Source: Solanum dulcamara (Eukaryota; Streptophyta; Magnoliopsida; Solanales; Solanaceae). From it: DNA of 64,000 nt. Shown piece by piece: positions 59,202 through 64,000 of the stretch (position 1 is the stretch's first letter; the number at the start of each line of letters is the position of its first letter). The stretch spans positions 37,623,793 to 37,687,792 of the forward strand of contig NC_077238.1 of assembly GCF_947179165.1 (NCBI RefSeq), in the 5' to 3' direction. The translations under genes and the position numbers were made by a program. The notes under the pieces are model-generated. The model searched no databases, was not told the DNA's origin, and worked only from the letters and a program-made list of their open reading frames with translations.

Positions 59202-60072
59202 TAAGCAAGCCTCACCAAAAAGACAAGCCTCCTAAAGAGAGACCCATGTAGCTAAAGAGACCTTTTGTTTAAGCGAAAGACGCCTATGTCCAACCATCCC
59301 TTTATAGATGCCCTGGCAATACCCTGGTCGCTTTAGTGATGGATGCTTTAGCGACCAAGGACGCTTTAGTGATCACACCAGACTCAGCTATACTATTGGA
59401 ATTTGGGAAAAGGCCAAGCCTTCGATGGGGTCCTCGGGATACATTCAGAATCCCATGCACACAAACAGACTATGCTACCCCACCAAATTCGATGTTTCAG
59501 ACTCAATGGGCAGTTAAAATTTCCATCCGAGTCCATTTTAACATAAAGTGGGTCCCACACCTATGCACTATATTAAACCAAAATCCACAAAAATGCTTGG
59601 AATGTGACCGGAACCCTCGGGTCACAAACGAAAGGTCATTCTAGATTAAACTCGATATTCTGAAGATAACCGCGCTGATGGAATTTAAATCCGAGCGCAT
59701 TTACCAAAATTATTGACCAAAGTCAATCTTAGGCCAAATTTCAAAGACTAAATCATCAAATGGCCTTAAACTCACTCTTATTTCCTCAATATCCATGCCG
59801 ACCATGCTACTAGCCTAATTTGGCCATTTCAAAGCTGATGAAACCATCACAAATCCATTTTGAGGTTGTTTTCCAATAGTTTTGATCGAAGTCAACCCTT
59901 CAGACTCCAAGATCTCCTAAATAAGAAAATGGGTATAAAACCCAAATGAACAACCAAGCGATCGAACTGTCGGTGCCAGCAAGCCATAAATGGCTTGGGG
60001 TCTCTATAGGGAAGATCTAAACACTAAACATATCAAAAAAGATGAAAATGGCCTTGAGGTTCATTATAACAT

Positions 60073-62100
60073 CCACTACTTAAAAAACTTTCGTCCTAAA
60101 AGTCAAAGGATATAAAAAAGAACCCAAGGTCATAAAAAGGCTATAAAGCTAGGTCTATAATCTCCGCCAGACCTACAGGTACCTTCTCGGGTCGAGCAAT
60201 GACAACCCAGAACTCAAGCTAAGAGAAAACTCCCAAATTTCACTTTTCTCCTTCATAACTCAACCCAACTTCCAATATTTCTCTTTTGATACTAACTTCC
60301 AGTCAACAAGAACAAACTTAACTAAACACAATAAACTAATCCAAGATAAACCAAAACTACATAGATACCTGAGAATTAGGCAACTAACAGGCAAGAGAAG
60401 ATGCTAAATAATTTCCAAGTTGAATTGTTTGCTTTATAGACCAAACTCTAGACTATTTAGTCAGCATGGGTATTCGACCCATCCTAAACCATAGTAACTA
60501 CTCCCAGCACAATCTGAATATTGTGCAAACAATCACGAAGGAATTACAAGAACCACCTAAGCATCAAAGAGTGGCATGAATGCAAAGTAAGCACTTAGCC
60601 CAAGTCAAAAGCCCAAAGTTCTTACCTAATAATCCCAAAACTAATAACTTGAGTTTGAAATCTATCTTTCAAAATTAAAATGGCTATTCCAAGGGAAAAC
60701 TAAACCCATAGGTGGAAAAATTGAACTGAGACCAACTCTAATGTTACTTCGCTGCCTATGAAACTTCTAGAAAGCTGAACCAATATGTGAATCCAACTCA
60801 AAAGCAAGGGAATTGATGCTATTTGTCCATGTACCACTCATCGAGTGCAAATTTGAGTGAACCATAAATACAAGAGCAAACCTGACCTAATAAGCATTTT
60901 ATTATCATAATAAACATGCCAAAAAAGACATGCTGGAATCGAATTGTCGCAGCAAATACCACAAGTAAACCATCAGTGCAAGTCTGAGCTAACCACTCAA
61001 CTCTAGAAAACCTAAGCTGACAGGTAGCGAATAAGTAGACCAACCCACAAAAAGTAACTCAAATGAAGCTGAACCATGTTAACGTAATCCATAAGGAACA
61101 CTTCCAACTAACCACAATGACACACGTGAACCTCACACCCTTAACAAGAAACCAAGAGATGATCCCATGAATTACTTTGAATTCATCCTGAGGCTGAGCT
61201 TTCTAAGAGAAATTCTATTCTCCCTTGGAATCCAAAGTCTGAATTAGTCAAAGCACACCCTAATAGAAGACCCAAATCAACAATCTGACTCTTTGAACTA
61301 TCGACAAGCCTATTATAGTTTTCCAGTGGAACCAAAGTATAACACAGAATCACCGAGATTGAAGGAAGCCCTGGTTATAAGGTAAAACAAACCTGTAACT
61401 GAAATTTCCTAAACGTATTGACTAACCATCTCAAAAATCCATAAGTTACAAGGGCACACTTAGGAAATTCTGATAAATCGAGACTTATCAAAATGAACGC
61501 TTTTGCTCCTCAATCATGCCTTCCACTACTTGTTGGTCAGTCATAAGCATAAGAAAACCACTATTTCCATGAATCTGATAGAACCTCTTTTACCCTTCCC
61601 TACTCAACATTGCCATCTAACACCACAACACACAACCAACTAGATGAATAACTTAAACAACAAACTTACCATAAAAAGACAACCCAGCTAAATCTGAAGG
61701 GCAAACCTTAACTTTGCAAACTTAGGAACTAAGAACACAAATCGAACAAAGGAAGAATCATGAATGAGATCTATAATAGACCACAAGGGCCACAACTACT
61801 GACACACCCTTCTCTCGGCAGAAACCTCACACAAGCTAAGCACGCTAAGGGGGGCAAGTTAGAAAGGGGAAAAGGACAACTCAAGAATCTTTAGGATGGC
61901 TAAACAGGAATTTCCTAGAGCAATAAACTAAGCTCAATATCCATAAGGTATAACTCTACCACTATGCAACATAACAATAAAACCAAAATGATCAACTACT
62001 AAAAAAAATCACCTATATAAGATAAACACATACATATAGTTGCAAGTAAAGTTGTCATAGCAAACAATAGGCAAGTAATCAGGCTAAGAAAGAATGCCTA
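60073..62100 (-). mobile_element. Element 2, internal non-coding part
   Basis: Collinear with 14122-16090 of element 1. No protein domain is visible in any frame. The total internal length (60073-63288, 3216 bp) equals that of element 1 (14122-17337), so both copies derive from the same short, gag-only master. Confidence 0.6.
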
Positions 62101-63270
62101 CATATGTTCAAGTAAATATATTACCGGAATCACAAAATGAATATAAAAAGTCACGTAATCATTGATGGCTATGAAGACCCCAACACCTAAGTACTACAAG
62201 TAAGGAAGGTCCTAGAAACAAAATTTATGCAAATTTGATTGACACTTGGAGTTACGTCCTCTATCAAAAATATAGAAGCATGGGATGGAATGCGTCTGGC
62301 CTCAAACTAAATACCTAAACCACTAACAGCAACACTTGGGGCACCACCTCTAACTGACTATCCTTGAGCACTACGAACCCAATCCTGCCAAGCCTGTCAC
62401 CTGTGATATGTGACCCAGTGTGATGAATCAGCTGAATTAGTATGAGCCCCAAAACCTGAATGCTTAGATAGCAAACCCTGAGATGTCTGTCGTGAACTCT
62501 ATACATGGTGGTTACTATAACCTACCAAAAGACTGCCTAGAACTTAAGGTTCTCCCTCTATAGGTCCTGTAGGTCTAGATGAAGGCTGGCCCTCACTAGG
62601 ATGATACCTACCTGAGGGCGAGATGATACCCATGTTACAATAATGGTGGGATCTCCTATCTCCACTTCTAAACTCTATATACATATATGCTCTATAGACT
62701 TCATATAACTGACCACCTTAGGAAAGTAGAACTAAGCGCTATCAAGTTTTGTGATGCTAAATAGAGAGGCAAACTTAATCTATCAATAAACCTGTAAATC
62801 AACTCTCGCTCGATAGGAAACAAGGTGGGAGTCTATTCGGGCCGCTTAAGAAACTTAATCATAGACTCTGAAACTCGCGAAGAACCTTGCTGAGGACCAA
62901 CAAATCCAACTCTAGGATAAGAACCTCTTGATGCACCCAAAATCACACCTATTTGTATTGTATGTTCACTAAGATGCTGAGTCTCCAATGCCATATCCAA
63001 AGGATCCGAGATGGTCATAGATACTGTTGAACCCTGGGTAGTATATGTTGATTCTCCAGCCACGCCCATCAGAAAGATCGTATCTAAGGAGGAATAAATT
63101 CCAAGAAGGTATTTAGAGGTTGATCAAAGAATTTTCACACGATCAGGAATCAAGAATGGTGTTTCCATAAAATGCCCTATAGCCTCCCAAAGATAGGATA
63201 TGAACGTCTCCTTACCAATTCGCAGGACTCTACTGGGCACTTGCTCTTAAACCGATGATTCTGGAGAACC
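62101..63270 (-). pseudogene. Retrotransposon Gag of element 2, broken
   Basis: The minus strand downstream of LTR D carries Gag-like sequence. The best open stretch is 63069-62833 (MGVAGESTYTTQGSTVS to FLKRPE), followed after a stop by a TPTLFPIERELIYRFID-type segment. It matches the Gag of element 1 at 16094-17320. The zinc knuckle seen there is not present here: the corresponding place, about 62385-62430, is altered and partly deleted. Confidence 0.5.
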
Positions 63271-63288
63271 TCAACTCTACTATGACTC

Positions 63289-63531
63289 TGTCATGACGCG
63301 ATTTCTCAAGTCATGATGGCACCTACTATAAACACCACAGGTAGGTAAGCCTAACCCCACAGTCCAGAACCATAGGCAAGGGACCATCACAAGAGAAAGG
63401 AAAGAAGCAAATGATTATAATAATAATTAAAAAAAAGAATAACACCAATACAAAAAGATAACCCTTAAGACCTGGTATGAATCGGTAGTCAAGCTGCTAA
63501 GCCAAATAAGGAATTACAAGGTTTATATAGA

Positions 63532-63583
<52 letters not shown>

Positions 63584-64000
63584 TAGACCATCACTAAATA
63601 CAAAATAAAGACTAGTCCAAGTCCAAAATGATGGGAGATAGGCAACTCTAAATGCCAAGAGCTCATCCAAGTCTCTAAAATCCCAAGGCTACTCCGCACG
63701 ATACCCTAATCAGTAGTGAAAACCCGTAAACCGATCTTCAGGGTAAAAAGTGTAGTATAAGTACCAAAAATTAACACTTTGTAGGCATCGGCCCATTTGG
63801 ATCTTGGTCCATAATGGCCTTTTTATTGATTTTGATGACTAAGCTCCAAAGACAAAGCAAGTATAAAGAACTTGTAAGCAAGGAATATATATCACAAGTA
63901 ACTAACAAGAGTAATATGAAAGTCTTCAATAAGAAGCATCAGATATAAGAAAGAGAGTGGTAGGAAACAAGCAAGGAAACCAAGGACGTACCTGGTGGAA
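63289..64000 (-). mobile_element. Element 2, 5' LTR (minus strand), runs out of the window
   Basis: It starts TGTCATGACGCGATTTCTC and follows the same sequence as the other three LTRs of this family. To its left the minus strand has GTCATAGTAGAG at the primer-site position, a decayed form of TGGTATCAGAGC. About 0.7 of an expected 3.5 kb is visible. Confidence 0.7.
63531..63583. repeat. (AAT)n microsatellite in element 2 5' LTR
   Basis: About 17 AAT trinucleotides. It sits at a different place in the LTR from the AAT tract at 43763, so the two expanded independently. Confidence 0.95.

Larger units (their letters stand above)
43643..60072 (-). mobile_element. Element 2, 3' LTR (minus strand), split by the family-T array
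   Basis: The left end TGTCATTACCCGATTTCCC matches the LTR ends at 63289, 17338 and 5975. The right end is TTCATTATAACA at 60072, followed by TCCACTACTTAAA exactly as at 14121. Removing 46180-59201 and one TAAGC leaves about 3.4 kb. It belongs to the same family as element 1. AGATG (43638-43642) precedes it; the matching target copy would lie beyond the window. Frames inside (for example 45783-46040) are incidental. Confidence 0.7.

Overview
The window is plant nuclear DNA with no supportable host gene. It is a stack of nested, decayed LTR retrotransposons, mostly Ty3/gypsy, with one MULE transposase fragment and one endogenous pararetrovirus (caulimovirid) fragment. LTR ends of the type TGT(T/A)A(T/C)A(A/C)CCC...GGGTC(G/A)TGACA, initiator tRNA-Met primer sites, very long LTRs (2-3.6 kb) and a solendovirus-like pararetrovirus together suggest a Solanaceae genome, probably pericentromeric heterochromatin. 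The species cannot be told from the sequence alone. All boundaries and divergences were read by eye.

Layout. 1-1468 is the 3' part of a + strand LTR inserted into a MULE transposase pseudogene (minus, 1469-2032). 2840-4897 is a + strand solo LTR. 5975-22090 is non-autonomous element 1 (minus strand, gag only, LTRs about 3.5 kb). Its left LTR is split by a + solo LTR (8770-13292), which is itself split by a minus solo LTR (10176-12476). Its right LTR is split by a pararetrovirus fragment (about 18515-21250).

22090-41914 is a 5'-truncated + strand chromovirus-like gypsy element (gag end, protease, RT, RNase H, integrase, 3' LTR). Its integrase is interrupted by a family-T LTR (25288 to about 28330). 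Its 3' LTR is interrupted by a complete LARD-like element E (30284-40873), whose internal region carries a 5S rRNA-like sequence. 41915-43260 is an older Tat/Ogre-like 3' end, and about 43260-43642 is a gypsy protease fragment (minus).

43643-64000 is element 2, the sister of element 1, running out of the window. Its left LTR is split by a 13-kb array of three family-T LTRs and two internal regions (46180-59201), flanked as one unit by a perfect 5-bp target duplication.

No coding region is intact: all proteins carry stops, frameshifts or lost catalytic residues. The most notable observations are the three-LTR/two-internal array, its gag plus pol-tail deletion structure, the 5S-like sequence in a LARD, a position-conserved but sequence-variable palindrome block in several LTRs, and the pararetrovirus joined at an AT microsatellite with loss of target DNA.
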